Shown here: piece by piece, positions 24,422-36,128 of the stretch
Numbering within the stretch: position 1 is the first letter of the stretch
How the letters are laid out: every line of letters starts with the position of its first letter
NCBI GenBank assembly: GCA_029706075.1
Contig: JAINUG010000147.1
Coordinates: forward strand, 1,112,501-1,176,500
Origin: Aldrovandia affinis
Taxonomy: Eukaryota > Chordata > Actinopteri > Notacanthiformes > Halosauridae
Length of the DNA: 64,000 nucleotides
Direction of reading: 5' to 3'
The notes under the pieces: model-generated
Databases searched by the model: none
What the model was told of the DNA's origin: nothing
Seen by the model: the letters and a program-made list of their open reading frames with translations, nothing else
Made by a program: the position numbers and the translations under genes

Positions 24422-26370
24422 GTAAGTACATTGTTATGACTAATCCAACAATGCTGCTTGAATGAAATAATGCTAGAACTGGCATTTCAGCATACATCTA
24501 TGGTATACAATTTTTTATAGTAATTTCTAGAATAAATCTAAAATGTACATATTGGTATACATTTGGAGCATGAATGAAATAATGCTTGAATTGAATATGA
24601 GCATATTGGTCTGACTGCTGTGATCAAAAATGTATGTTTTTGTTCAAAGTAACAAAGTGTGCTTAACATTAGAAGAGAATATTACCATAATTTCTGTACC
24701 TGCATAAACACATGTCTTTCTGGTTTGAATGAGAGTCAAATTTTAAAGTCATACCCACCTCCCTTATGGTTTGACGTAAAACCTATAAGTAAAAAGGAAT
24801 TGAAATAGAAAACATAAAATAAGTTTCTGGTACTAAAACAATCATCAGCCATATGTAATACATATGAGAGTTGACTGTATGCCATTTTTTGTATGGAGAA
24901 ACAGGAACAGGACCTGTTTTGAGAGCACTTTCTAGGAAGTTAAATTTCACACAGCAGGTAACAACACATCTACAGGCTACAAATCTTCCTCTGTTTCTCA
25001 CTTGGCAGGGTTTTACTATACGTATTGACAATTTGCTTTTTCGCTTCAACTTATTATCATGAATTGATCACGAAGAAAAATGGGGACAAGGATCATGCTT
25101 CATAACTGAATTAAACAGATCCTTTTTAAAGTATTTGGATTCACCAGGATTTTAGTTTGTTTAGTTTAGTTTAGTTGGTTTCAGTGCAAAGTTATCTGCT
25201 GTGTTTATGTATGGCTTTTGTAAGGTAATAGTAATAGGTGCTTTTTTGTATTTACTCCATTTCGATTACAATTAATTGCCCCACTGTATCATTGTAATGA
25301 ACAATAATGATAATAATAATAATAGTAATTCAGTTTATAATGTCAATCCACATTTCTGTTTTATTTGTTTTTATTTGGTTCTTGTATGTTCCAGTAGGCT
25401 TTTCCATGAATGTGTGTTTCCAACACTCTCAATGTATGGCTGCTGTATCTCAGGGATATTAGCTTCCTTACAAATAATGCAATAATTAATAATAATCTAG
25501 TCTCATTAAAAATAAACATTTAGACCTAATATACTGGGTTTGTTGTGTAAAGTGTTGATGGTGTAAGGTTGAACTATCAACTTCAGGCTTTTATAATTAT
25601 TAGGCCTACTATTTTATGCAGTTTTTATAACCAAAATATCTTATTCAACAGGGCAGAGAAATTAATCCGGTGCTTGACTAAAGTAATTGGGGTTAGTTTG
25701 CACTAGTGAATTCCTTTTAGGTATACATAATGGAAATAAGTTTGTCTTTATACTGTATATTTTACACATGTACATGTTTCACTGTATTTTCAAAACAGTG
25801 TGTTCCGATTGGAAAACTAGATATCTCACTTCAGTGTCAGTGTTTTAAAAGGGCACTGAGAAAAACAAATGCCACTATGTGATATGCATTTTGATACTGG
25901 CTTTCTCCAGTGATGTAAAAACTAGTTTTCTGCCTGAATGATCAGAGCTTGGAGCAGGCTGCTTCAACATATAAGGTGTAGAAAAATGGCATAGTGGGGC
26001 TCGAAGGGAAATAGGAAGTTCCCAAGGATCTATAGAGGTCTAATCTGAATACATTACTTTTGTCTGAAATTGCCTTTATGAAAGAAGCATTTTCTGGGCA
26101 GTCCATACTAGTAGCTATGTCACAGAATACACATTACCCTGTAACACTCATGCACAAATAGTAGATTGTAATTCTCAGTAGGCTTCTTTTCTCAAATTCA
26201 GTCAGGAATAGAAAATAGTTTGTTAAAGTTTATTTAAATCTGGAAATATGTTACCTCACACTATAATTGTGTCTTTTTCCCCACACAACAATAACACAAC
26301 ATAATGTCGCAGGTGTTGACAATGACATTTGTTGCTTAATTGTTTTGTGTGTGTGTCTTTTCTTTCCAAG
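24422..26370 (+). other. intron, about 1.95 kb, AT-rich
   Basis: gtaagt donor, tttccaag acceptor preceded by a (GT)n-rich pyrimidine stretch. It contains a small ATA/AAT microsatellite near 25306-25330. No gene or recognisable mobile element is seen. Confidence 0.75.
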
Positions 26371-28537
26371 AGCAAAAGTCCACAGAGCAGCACCCCTACA
26401 GGTACTCAGAAGAAAGTGAAGCGCACTCTCCCCAACCCGCCACCAGAGGAGGAGGCTGCCGCTGGCCAAGCAGGGTACAGCACTGGCTCCGCCCGTCGAC
26501 GCCTCTGCAGGAACACCACCATGGCCCGGGCCAAAATCCTGCAGGACATCGACAGGGAGCTTGATCTCGTCGAGCGAGAATCCTCGAAGCTTCGGAAGAA
26601 GCAGGCCGAGCTCGACGAGGAGGAGAAGGAGATCGACGCCAAGCTGCGCTACCTTGAGATGGGCATCAACCGGAGGAAAGACGCCTTGCTGAAGGAGAGG
26701 GAGAAGAGGGAGAGGGCCTACTTGCAGGGCGTGGCGGAAGAGCGGGACTACATGTCCGACAGCGAGGTCAGCAACATCAGAGAGACGAGGGGGAATGGCC
26801 ACGGGCTGGAGAGGCCTAGAACAGCGCCACAGTCCGAGTTCAACCAGTTCGTCCCGCCACAGACCCAGGCTGAGGCTCAGTACGCCCAGTCGGGGGATCC
26901 TTACACCCAGTATCAGTACACGCCGCAGACCCAAGCCACGACTCAGTACCCCCAGCAGACTCTCTACCAGCAGCCCTCCCTTTACCATCAGCAGGTCTCT
27001 CCATACCAGTCCCAGTCCATCTACTCCTCAGTGCCCACACTGTCCTACCCCCAGAGCTCCCAGCAGCAGAGCTACCAGCACTCCTCCCAGTTGCTCCTGA
27101 TGCAGCAGAAAGCCCGGCAGACCACACTGTCGGACCTGGAGTCGAAGAACGCCACCAACTACGAAGTCATACGCAACCAGCCCCTCATAATGGGCTCCCC
27201 TTCCGCCGACGCACCATATGCTGTCCCCCACTTGGCGAGCAAGTACGGCAGCCTGGACCTGAGGCTGGGCCTGGAGGAGAGAGGCAGCATGGCGAGCAGC
27301 CCCATGTCGAGCATCTCGGCCGACTCCTTCTACGCCGACATCGACCACCACGCGCCCAGGAACTATGTGCTGATTGACGACATTGGCGAGCTCACCAAGG
27401 GCTCCTCAGGGTTGTCTTCCAGCTTCACCATTCCTGACAAGGACCTCGCTAAGGCTGAACGGCTCCTGCGCGCCGCCGAGGTGCGCCGGTCCACGGAGGT
27501 GTCGGACTTCCTGGGACCCCTGCAGGCGTCCTCCAGGCTCCACTCCTACGGCAAGCCAGAGGAGGACGCCATGGAGGAGCCGTACGAGCTGAAGCTGCTG
27601 AAGCAGCAGATCAAGCAGGAGTTCCGGCGCGGAGGGGAACTGGACCCTCTGACCGGTCTGCCGCACTACTACCCGGGTGAGGGCAGCTATAGGCACTTCC
27701 CCAAGACCGAGAAGTACAGCATCAGCAGGCTGACTCTGGAGAAACAAGCTGCTAAGCAGCTCCCTCCCTCAGTCCTCTACCAGAAGCAGGCTAAACACAA
27801 AAAAGCCCTGATGGACCCTAAAATCACCAAATTTTCCCCCATCCAAGAAAGCAAAGATCTAGAGCCGGATTACAGCAGCTACCTGGCATCCAGTGTCTCA
27901 TCAGTCAGCGGCCTCTCTTCCAGGGCGAGGCTGCTGCAGGATGAGATCACGTTCGGCCTGAGGAAGAACATCACCGAGCAGCAGAAGTACCTAGGCTCCA
28001 CCCTCGGAGCCAACCTCGCACAATCTCTCAATCTGGGGCAGAGTCTCAATCTCGGCCCAACCCTCCGATCCTCTCTTCAGGATGACACATCGTACCCCAG
28101 CGGCAGCAGGTCCAGACCCTCCTCGAGGCCTTCCTCCGTCTATGGACTGGACCTCTCCCTCAAAAGGGACCTGTCCAGTTCCTCCCTGCGTCTTAAAACT
28201 GACGCCGATGCCTTGGACGCCTCGTTCACAACTCCGTCGGTGAGAACCAAGCCGACCAGCCTGCCCATAAGCCAGAGCAGGGGACGGATACCATTCGTGG
28301 CACAGAACTCGGAGGAGGAAAGCCCCCTGAGTCCAGTCGGTCAACCTATGGGCATGGCTAGGGCGTCCGCTGGGCCCCTTCCGCCCATATCGGCCGACTC
28401 GAGGGACCAGTTTGGCTCGAGCCACTCCCTCCCTGAAGTGCAGCAGCATATGAGAGAGGAGTCCCGAACGCGTGGCTACGACCGGGACATAGCCTTCATT
28501 ATGGACGACATGCAAGGCGCCATGTCCGATAGCGAAG
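26371..28537 (+). CDS. pclo: piccolo exon: second coiled coil and QYT/SR-rich region
   Basis: The acceptor is tctttccaag (phase 0) and the donor is GAAG/gtaaat (phase 1). It encodes [14 protein letters not shown], then a strongly conserved helix [40 protein letters not shown] and [20 protein letters not shown] (about 26518-26740), which resembles mammalian Piccolo almost residue for residue. Next come a Q/Y/T-rich stretch, [97 protein letters not shown] and [20 protein letters not shown]. The exon is markedly GC-rich, unlike its introns. Beyond the donor the frame continues about 32 codons to a stop, which I treat as intron. Confidence 0.97.
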
Positions 28538-28699
28538 GTAAATTGGGTCTCAGACTTTTATCGCATCACCGCTCTGTGGATTTGCATTTCATGCATGTAC
28601 CTGGTTGCGTTCATGTCTGTTTATGTAAGCTTTGATTTCCTCTGTGTCTTGTTTGTCTTGTGTCTTTGTCTTGCTTTTTTTCTACTTATTATGGTTAAA

Positions 28700-29036
28700 A
28701 CTATTTCCTTCTGATTCATTGATTCTTTTGTGTGCCCTTGATGCATGCCATAGCCTTGATTTGAATGTGTTTTTCTTGAATTTGATATCAAACTTATTAT
28801 ATGTCTGTGTCTGAAGCTAATCCAGATAATGTACATAGCTACATTGCTTTCCTGGTCTCTTATTGAAGAGCATGCTGTGTTCAATAAGAGACCAAGAAGG
28901 ACTATTTCCTTCTGATTCACTGATTCTAATGTGTGCCCTTAATGCATGCCATAGCCTTGATTTGAATGTGTTTTTCTTTCATTTGATATAAAACCTTATT
29001 ATATGTCAGAAGCTAATCCATATAATGTACATAGCT
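28700..29036. repeat. tandem direct duplication, two units of about 140 bp
   Basis: Unit A at 28700-28841 and unit B at 28901-29036 share the run from actatttccttctgattca to gtacatagcta with few differences. The 59-bp spacer holds a perfect 13-bp inverted repeat (ggtctcttattga at 28854-28866 and its complement at 28881-28893) with a 14-nt loop. The origin is unknown; it could be a small mobile element end or simple local duplication. Confidence 0.85.
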
Positions 29037-30793
29037 AAAAAGTGATAAAATATAGATACTATATACTGTACATATAGATATTTCAGGTTAGAGTCATGAA
29101 GACAAAACAACAGTTGCTTTTATATACATCTTCATAAACTACAAATACAAGAAGTGCCTCCGTTAAAAACTGTACACTCCATCTGACGAGAGCACAAAAA
29201 TGCTTCTCATCGGATGGAAAAGGATTTATTTTCTTTTTTTTCTCCTGAAATAGACGGTCATTTTATGCCAAGATAAACAAAGATAGAACACCAAAGCCTT
29301 TGGAGCTGTCTGAATCACAGACTGCCCATTACAGATCCTTACTGCTGCCACCACTAACGATTAATAAATATAAGTATTACTTTTAATGTATCATTTGTGG
29401 ATGCTTGTTTGACAGAGAATGAGTTGTGACAAACATTCCCCAGATTATTTGAGATTTTGATAAATGTCCTATTGACCTCTTTTGTTCATAGTCTAAAAAT
29501 AGTGCAATGGAGACTATTACTTTATTCTTTATTTTTAAGTAGGTCAAATACAGTATATGTACATTAAAGCAACCTAGTACAGTATTGCTAAATGCATGTG
29601 TTGCGTTAAGCTGTGCTAGTCAGCATGATGACTTTACTGATATAGTGAAGTATTTTTCTTTGAAATGTCTTTTTCTCACAGGCAGCTTTTTAGGACTTTT
29701 TTTGAGTTCTTCAGTGGTGCTGATGCAGTTTTTGCACATATTATGATATTTTAGTTTAGTTTAGTGACTCTGGTAGTGGCTCTGGGCCATAATTAATGAA
29801 TAGATGGTTCCAATAGTGAAGGTAGTCTTTCCTGAGGGTGGACGAAATTGTATTCGATTAGGTGGTTGTTCTTTCGGTTATTTTAGTGATGTTTTCGATT
29901 TATTCTATATTTCATTCATTTTCAATACAGTGTACGGACATAACCAGTCTCATTGAGACCAGAGCTACGGCGGATATTTGAAATATTAACAGCCGATGCC
30001 ATTTCAAAATATGAATATGTGCAAATGAATTTATTCAACAAACCATGTAAACAAAAGGCACATTTATGACATTTATTTTTACATTTCCCTTTCCTGAAGT
30101 GAGATATCTTCTCTCTTGTCATGCCCTTCTCCAAAAGAGAAATTATTATGATTTTTTTCCTCAAATGGAGAGCACAACCTTTTCTTTAAACAGACAGCAT
30201 TTTCAGTGCGTCTCTCAAAATATTTTCAACCTCAAGCTCTGGTGGTCAAATAATGGTTAAGAAATGTTTTTTCTACAAGATGTTTCTGTGCTTTACTCTA
30301 GCTTTTGCTGCTTGCACAGTGACAAGTGTCTCAATGCAATGGCAAAATTAGGTAGCCATTGTAAATTGGAAACTATCGTATGCCAACTAGTAAATGTGCC
30401 GCACTAGCATAAAAGTTGGCATTTCGCCAGGCTGCCAATCTTGAATTAAACATTGACACCTAAATGAGTCCGCTGGATAATCCAGTGAATTGCATGTGCA
30501 GGAGTTGGTTCTGCGGGAGTATAGTGTATGATTTAATACTCATCATTTCATGCATATGAATAGCATGACCCTAAGCTGTCCCCATTATTCACCTCTACAA
30601 TGTCTTGTAAATGCATGTTGGTGTATGTAATAACTGTAAATACTGATTTGAATAAAGCAATAATCTTGCATGTCTTTGACTTTTTGTAGTGGCTGTGTGC
30701 TGACAGCTCTGCATGATGTTCTTTGTTGATTGAAAAAGGAAAGGGATACTTCCTCTTTCCACTGATTCTTCAACTGTATTTCCGATTCTAAAG

Positions 30794-31328
30794 TAGGGCT
30801 GCAAATATTCGAGTGAGAATAAAAAAATAAAAATCCAATTCTGAGGTTATATTGTCCAAACATATATGCAAACACTTTGACAGCATAATGGTAAATTTGG
30901 CTGACAAAACAAAAGTGAGAAAACAAGTCAATAAGCAGAAAGACTGAGAACAGTAGAATGTTTCAGGAAAAATCTAGCAAATTAGCTGCATTGCACTCTG
31001 TCTTTACCTTTAAGACACCTTGAACAATGCAAATGTCCCTTTTACAATTCAAACACAATTTAAAAAAAAGATATTTGTGATTGAACTGGAACTAAAAAAC
31101 TATGACTGAACTCAAACCATGTGAAGAAAAACTAGCTTGCATTTAAACAGCAGCATTTTAATCTAAGCCATGTTCTGGCTTTTTACTATCTTAAACAAAT
31201 TATTTATTTAACTTCAGAGGCCTATCAGCTCAAATAATGTTGTGCATGTGTTACTCAAAGTCATATTGGATAACAAAAATTGTGGCTTTATTGCATCTGG
31301 GGCTGTTATGAAGACATTTGCAGCCCTA
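30794..31328. mobile_element. hAT-like MITE, 535 bp
   Basis: Starts TAGGGCTGCAAAT and ends with its complement ATTTGCAGCCCTA; the match extends three or four bases outside (AAAG/CTTT). The TAGGGCTGCA end is typical of teleost hAT MITEs. The interior is AT-rich and non-coding. I see no clean 8-bp target duplication. Confidence 0.65.
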
Positions 31329-33814
31329 CTTTGAGTGAGTAAAACAAAAGAAAAAGACATGCGAAAACAATCAGCTTGAATTTCAGCATTGGGTACCCTG
31401 GGATGTGCTTATGTAGATTATTGGTGTGGTGCTACAATCTTGTATCACCAAGGTTTCCTTCAGATTCCTCATTTCTTATTCTTCCAGTTTTTCATTTTGA
31501 TCATCTTTAAATACAATTCATGTATGAGCGTCTCGTTCGAAATGTATTATTTGAGCATCGTGTTTTGTTGTAACATCTGCGTCAGCAATTTGTCCTTCTG
31601 TTGGATTAAAAGGAACTCTAAAGTTCCCTTTCACGTTGGCTAAGGCCCAAATATTTGTATTCCCTGCATGTACATTTACTCATGAACTCTAGTCAGGCTC
31701 CAGAGAAGGATAAATCACTTTAAACATTAAAGCATGGTATACATGTCATATACACAATATCAAAGTATTAATTTGCCTTGGTTGCAGCGTTAAGTGACTC
31801 CATGATGACTTTGAGCAGAGATGATCCAAGATACACTCATGAACATGTCAAAAACGGTAGAGTATTTTAGTAGTAGTTAAATTATTCACCGAACCATTAC
31901 CTGTCACTAAGACCTCATCTATCGTCAAGGTAACACTTCATCCCGTTGATATGCATTCCCACAGTGATTATGTGTAAGGCGCACATCCAATTCATTAGGA
32001 AAAATGTTGTGTGTACACTACGAGCATTTGTGTTTAGCATTGTTCTACTATTGATTATTGCATAATTGCGCTGTCCCCACATCCTGAATAATGTTGTCTC
32101 TTCTTACATTTTGACCATTCGCAAAGAAACTCATTTGAAAAACTACTTTCATAAATAAGATTTTGAGCATTGGAATAAGTGAAGTCGCATTTAGAAATGA
32201 ATGGGAGTTGTATAAACTGCTTATATAAACTTATTCAAACAATAAGAAACATGTTAGTAGTTGTAGGTCCAAGAGAACAATGCAGGAGTCGCTAGCCTTC
32301 TTTTGTAACAATTCAACAATTCCTAGTTCCTAAATTATAACATATAACTTTGCCACACAGCAGGAGGCCCCGGCTGGGATGCAGAAGGTGAGAGTTACAA
32401 GAACTTCAGAACCCATAAAGCATAAATATATAATTGCCATATGTTTCATGGTTTGAAAAAACTACATCTCCGTGGCACACCTCCGACCCATTAGTATCCA
32501 TAACCATGTGCACCTGGACAATTGTCCAGGGCTCTCCTGCATCCTACCTAAGATACTGTATGTCTGAATGCAAAATATAGTTATATACATGTTTTCAGGT
32601 TTCCTCCCCTGGTTGCCATCCTTGTCCACCTAAGCCATTTTTCTCTAGCTTGATTGATTCCATTCTCTTGTTAATGGAGGCTACTATGGAGCAAAATATT
32701 TACCTTTATTTTAGCACCAGTACAGCTTCCATCTCACAGATTCCTCTCCTCTTCACAATCTCTGTAAATGGGCTTTTGGGGAAAAGACAAATCACTTGAC
32801 AATCTTGCCCAAAGAAGGTACACAATTAAATCAACTGCCTTGCTATTTTCACCAGTGCAACAATCTCAAAATCACCTCAGGCAGACTATACCTATTTACT
32901 ATGATTGCTGAAAAGGTCTCTTGGTAACAAATAGAAATGTAAGTCATAGTGCAGGCACAACATTTGTGCTGCAGATTTGTTGCAGTAAAAATTCTGTGAA
33001 ATATATCACGGTGTGTTTTTGAGGCACCCTATTTAAAGCTTTATGCTTTCCTTTGCGTCTGCATTATGCTATGCTTCGTCATGCCAGCTGTATGAATAAA
33101 CCTGCGTCTCTTTGACTGCATTTAAAGCATATTTAAAGAACGTAATCCCTATAGTAAATTCATTTTAGTTTTACTGCAAAGTAAAGTAATTGAATGCAAG
33201 ATTCCAGTAAATCTGCTGATTAGGAGGCGTGCGAAGTGGACTTGACATGCGCCAGGATTCAGCGCAACTTTAGTTTTTACCAAGTAGGTGATAGCAATAA
33301 AATAACAATTCAAATGAATTACCTTATGATTTGAATGCTGGTATACACACCGGAGCAGCAGGAAGATATAACTGAAGTCAATAAAATCATCCACGCTGTA
33401 TACTGAGTGTACATCACGTTTTCATTCGGTTTTTATTGACAAATTCGGCACGGCTACATTCCTTTTGCCTCAAGAGAAAATCATTTGTCTTTATTCAGGA
33501 CTTTCTTATGGCTTCCAGCTATTCATCAATTTCTTTTGGGCGGGACAAAAGTTTAGCACAGGTGGCAAATCCTTAAATGGAACTGTGTTCCTATCCTTCC
33601 ACTGTGTCTGCATATTCTCTAGTAATGCCTTAAATCTGTCCGTCATACCTCCGTGTATTTGTCTGTATCTTTCACAAGTTTCGTGCATGACTTAGCCTAC
33701 TGTCACTCAGTAACTGGACAGGCAACTACGTGCATGCGCAGTCACGCATGCTAATCTTTCTTTCTGCGCGAATTCGTGGGCCAGAGAGATTGATTTTGAC
33801 TTGATTTCCCGAAG

Positions 33815-33903
33815 CGTATCACCTGAGACGAGAGGAGACAGACTGGTTCGACAAACCTCGCGAAGTGCGGCTGGAAAACGGGCACGTACTGGACCGCAGA
33901 CAG
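33815..33903 (+). CDS. pclo: piccolo exon: linker before the PDZ domain ([16 protein letters not shown])
   Basis: The acceptor is cccgaag (phase 1) and the donor is AGACAG/gtgaca (phase 0). It encodes (A)[20 protein letters not shown], then NGHVLDRRQ, nearly identical to mammalian Piccolo. In mammals about 20 further residues (LPERLVH...) follow before the MNGK exon. I find no counterpart between here and 34431, so that piece is skipped, lost or too diverged to see. Confidence 0.93.
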
Positions 33904-34431
33904 GTGACACAAAAACCGATCTGCCTGTAGTAGGGACAGTGGAACATTTCACTGGCTGTGTATAGATGTAATTTACGAATGGTACAACATAGTTCAATTA
34001 AATAATGGGAAAACAAGCAAAAAAACGTTTCCAGTTTCATTGGGTAAAAATGTGTATTGTATTACTACACATTTATAATATACCTTGTGCCATACCTATG
34101 GTAGTTTGTATATTTATATGTTTCCTGGATGAACAATGGATATCAAATTTAGGTATTATTCTATATTCTAATATATATTTAGGGTTATTCATTCAGATTT
34201 TCCTTTATTTTAGTAAACACCAAATATTTGCAATACAGTTATTACAAAGTTGAAAAAATAAAGCAGAATACTTGCTAATAATATTTTATCTACAGTTAAG
34301 TGCACTATTGTTATGTGGAATCTGGGCCTTTATTCATGTTTTGCAGATAATTTCAATTATTTTTCTATAATTGTTTTTTGCAGGTAATGCTTCAATGTAC
34401 TGTTGTTTTTGTTTTTGTGTTTTTCCCCCAG
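33904..34431 (+). other. intron, 528 bp, AT-rich
   Basis: gtgaca donor and ttttcccccag acceptor. No repeat or extra exon is recognised. One AG...GT-bounded stretch near 34346 has an in-frame stop and was not called. Confidence 0.75.
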
Positions 34432-34507
34432 ATGAAAACAGTTCACTACCCTTTCCCCCATACCAGACTCAAACTGCTGAGGGATCCAAAAGATCATAGT
34501 GTATCAG
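34432..34507 (+). CDS. pclo: piccolo exon: start of PDZ region ([20 protein letters not shown])
   Basis: The acceptor is tttcccccag (phase 0) and the donor is TCAG/gtaaaa (phase 1). It encodes [20 protein letters not shown], then DHSVS(G). Mammalian Piccolo has MNGKTMHYIFPHARIKITRD then SKDHTVSG, so this is the first beta strand of the PDZ domain. Confidence 0.93.
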
Positions 34508-36002
34508 GTAAAACACTGCTTCAGATTCTGTGATTGTACAGATTGTTACCACTATGGTAACATACAGTGGGTATAATAAGTATTCACTCCCTTTGGCTTT
34601 TTCACATTTTATTTTCTTACTTCATGGAATCAAGATGGATTTAATTGGGATTTCTTGCCATTGAAAAATACTTTATAATGTCAAAGAAAAAAATGAAAAA
34701 ACTCTAAAGCTTTTTGTTAATTACAGACAAAAAAAACGGACAATAATTGATTGAATAAGTATTCACCCCTCTTGACTTAATACTTTTTTTTAACAATTTT
34801 TGCCCATTATTTCTTTACAAAATTGTTTGAGCTTCATCAGGTTGGATGGGGACCAGTGGTGAACAGCAATTTTCAAATCTTTCCACAGATTCTCAATGGA
34901 ATTGAGGTTTGGGTTTTGATTGGGCCACTCCAGGACATAGATATTTTTGTTTTTAAACCACTCCAATGTGGCTTTTGCTGTATGCTTTGGGTCACTGTCC
35001 TGCTGGAATATAAATCTTCTCCCAAGTTCCAGGTCTCTTGCAGACTGCAGCAGATTTTCCTCCAAGATTTGTCTATATTTAGCTCTATCCATTTTGCCCT
35101 CTATTTTGACAAGTTTTCCCATCCCTAAAGCAGAGAATAATCCCCATAGAATTAGGCTCCCGCCACCATTTTTCACGGTAGGGATAGTAATCTTAGGATG
35201 ATGCACAGTGTTAGCCAAAAATAGCACCTAACATTGATGCCAAAAGGTTCAATCTTGGTCTCATCAGACCATATAATCTTCCTCCATTTGGTTTGAGAAT
35301 CTCTTCCATTTCCGCTTTTTGGACTTTTGAATGACATTTTCTGGCCCCAGTATGCCTTCTGCCTGTACTCTACCAACTGAGCCACAGAGAACCACAACTC
35401 ATGTCTTCTGCCACACTCTAGATGAGATGTCTTCAACAATGGCTTTCTTTTGCCACCCTCCCTAAAGCGCAGATTTGTGAAGTGCCCAGGCTATTGTTGT
35501 CCCAAGGACAGTTTCGCTCATCTCTTCCATGGAAGAAGAGAAGAGATCATCTCACACAGATGCTCAGTTTTTGAGGATGGCCTGTTCTAGGCAAATTTTG
35601 CCATTTCCTCTCCATGCTCTCCAGGGGCAGACACAGTGTCTTCTAGGGTAAAGCAAGCACTGAAAGCCTAATATCTCTAACAGTTCAAATGGTAACATGA
35701 GTTGTTTCCACTAGCTTGTTGTAATAGTAGAATGTTTACATGGGTGCATGCATTTTTATGGTATAAACAGTGGACTAAATGCTGAATGCTTAAAATGTGA
35801 ATGTAAAATTGATTATCTTAGATCACATTGAGAAGTAATCTTGGCTTTTATGGGATTCTAGGATTCTATTCTAAGTGGCCACTATGCGCTCTAGAGAGTC
35901 TAACATCAGCCGATTTGAACTCATGGGCAATTTATCAGGCCTCTAGTTCATACTATAATCTGCTATCAGAAATCATTCCATTGTGTGGTATCTTTCTTGC
36001 AG
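34508..36002 (+). other. intron, about 1.5 kb, largely a Tc1-like transposon
   Basis: gtaaaa donor and tttcttgcag acceptor. Most of 34565-35640 is a decayed Tc1-like element, described separately. The last 360 bases show nothing recognisable. Confidence 0.8.
34565..35640 (-). mobile_element. decayed Tc1/mariner-like DNA transposon
   Basis: Starts CAGTGGGTATAATAAGTATTC directly after a TA dinucleotide (34563-34564), as expected for Tc1 insertion. On the minus strand 34790-35227 encodes the C-terminal part of a DD34E transposase: VKNGGGSLILWGLFSALGMG, FQQDSDPKHTAKATLEWFKN and PNQNPNLNSIENLWKDLK. 35173-35439 encodes WRKIIWSDETKIEPFG in another frame, so the gene is frameshifted. Near 35366-35396 there is a short stretch like a SINE head (ctctaccaactgagccaca), probably a nested fragment. 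The far inverted repeat is not clear, so the right end is approximate. Confidence 0.85.
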
Positions 36003-36128
36003 GCAATGGGCTGGGTATCAGAGTAGTCGGCGGTAAGGACATTCCTGGGAACAATGGCGACATTGGAGCGTACATTGCCAAAGTTTTACCTGGAGGGGCT
36101 GCAGAACAAACTGGAAAGATTGTGGAAG
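36003..36128 (+). CDS. pclo: piccolo exon: PDZ domain, first half
   Basis: The acceptor is ttcttgcag (phase 1) and the donor is GAAG/gtaagt (phase 1). It encodes (G)NGLGIRVVGGKDIPGNNGD, IGAYIAKVLPGGAAEQTGKI and VE(G). GLGI is the carboxylate-binding loop of the PDZ domain. In mammals the Piccolo PDZ domain binds Epac2/cAMP-GEFII and L-type Ca2+ channel subunits. The sequence is very close to mammalian Piccolo (NGLGIRIVGGKEIPGHSGEI). The frame runs on into the intron but the donor consensus is strong. Confidence 0.96.

Larger units (their letters stand above)
28538..33814 (+). other. intron, about 5.3 kb
   Basis: gtaaat donor; acceptor ttcccgaag before 33815. It contains a 140-bp direct duplication around a 13-bp hairpin (28700-29036) and a hAT-like MITE (30794-31328). 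The remainder is AT-rich with no feature I can name. Confidence 0.75.

Noticed and set aside
24422-24439. Short read-through end (VSTLL) past the donor
   Set aside because: Strong gtaagt donor and a phase-matched next exon; nothing supports use of the stop.
26251-26988. 245-codon minus-strand open frame
   Set aside because: Antisense of the piccolo helix exon and its intron edge; no recognisable domain.
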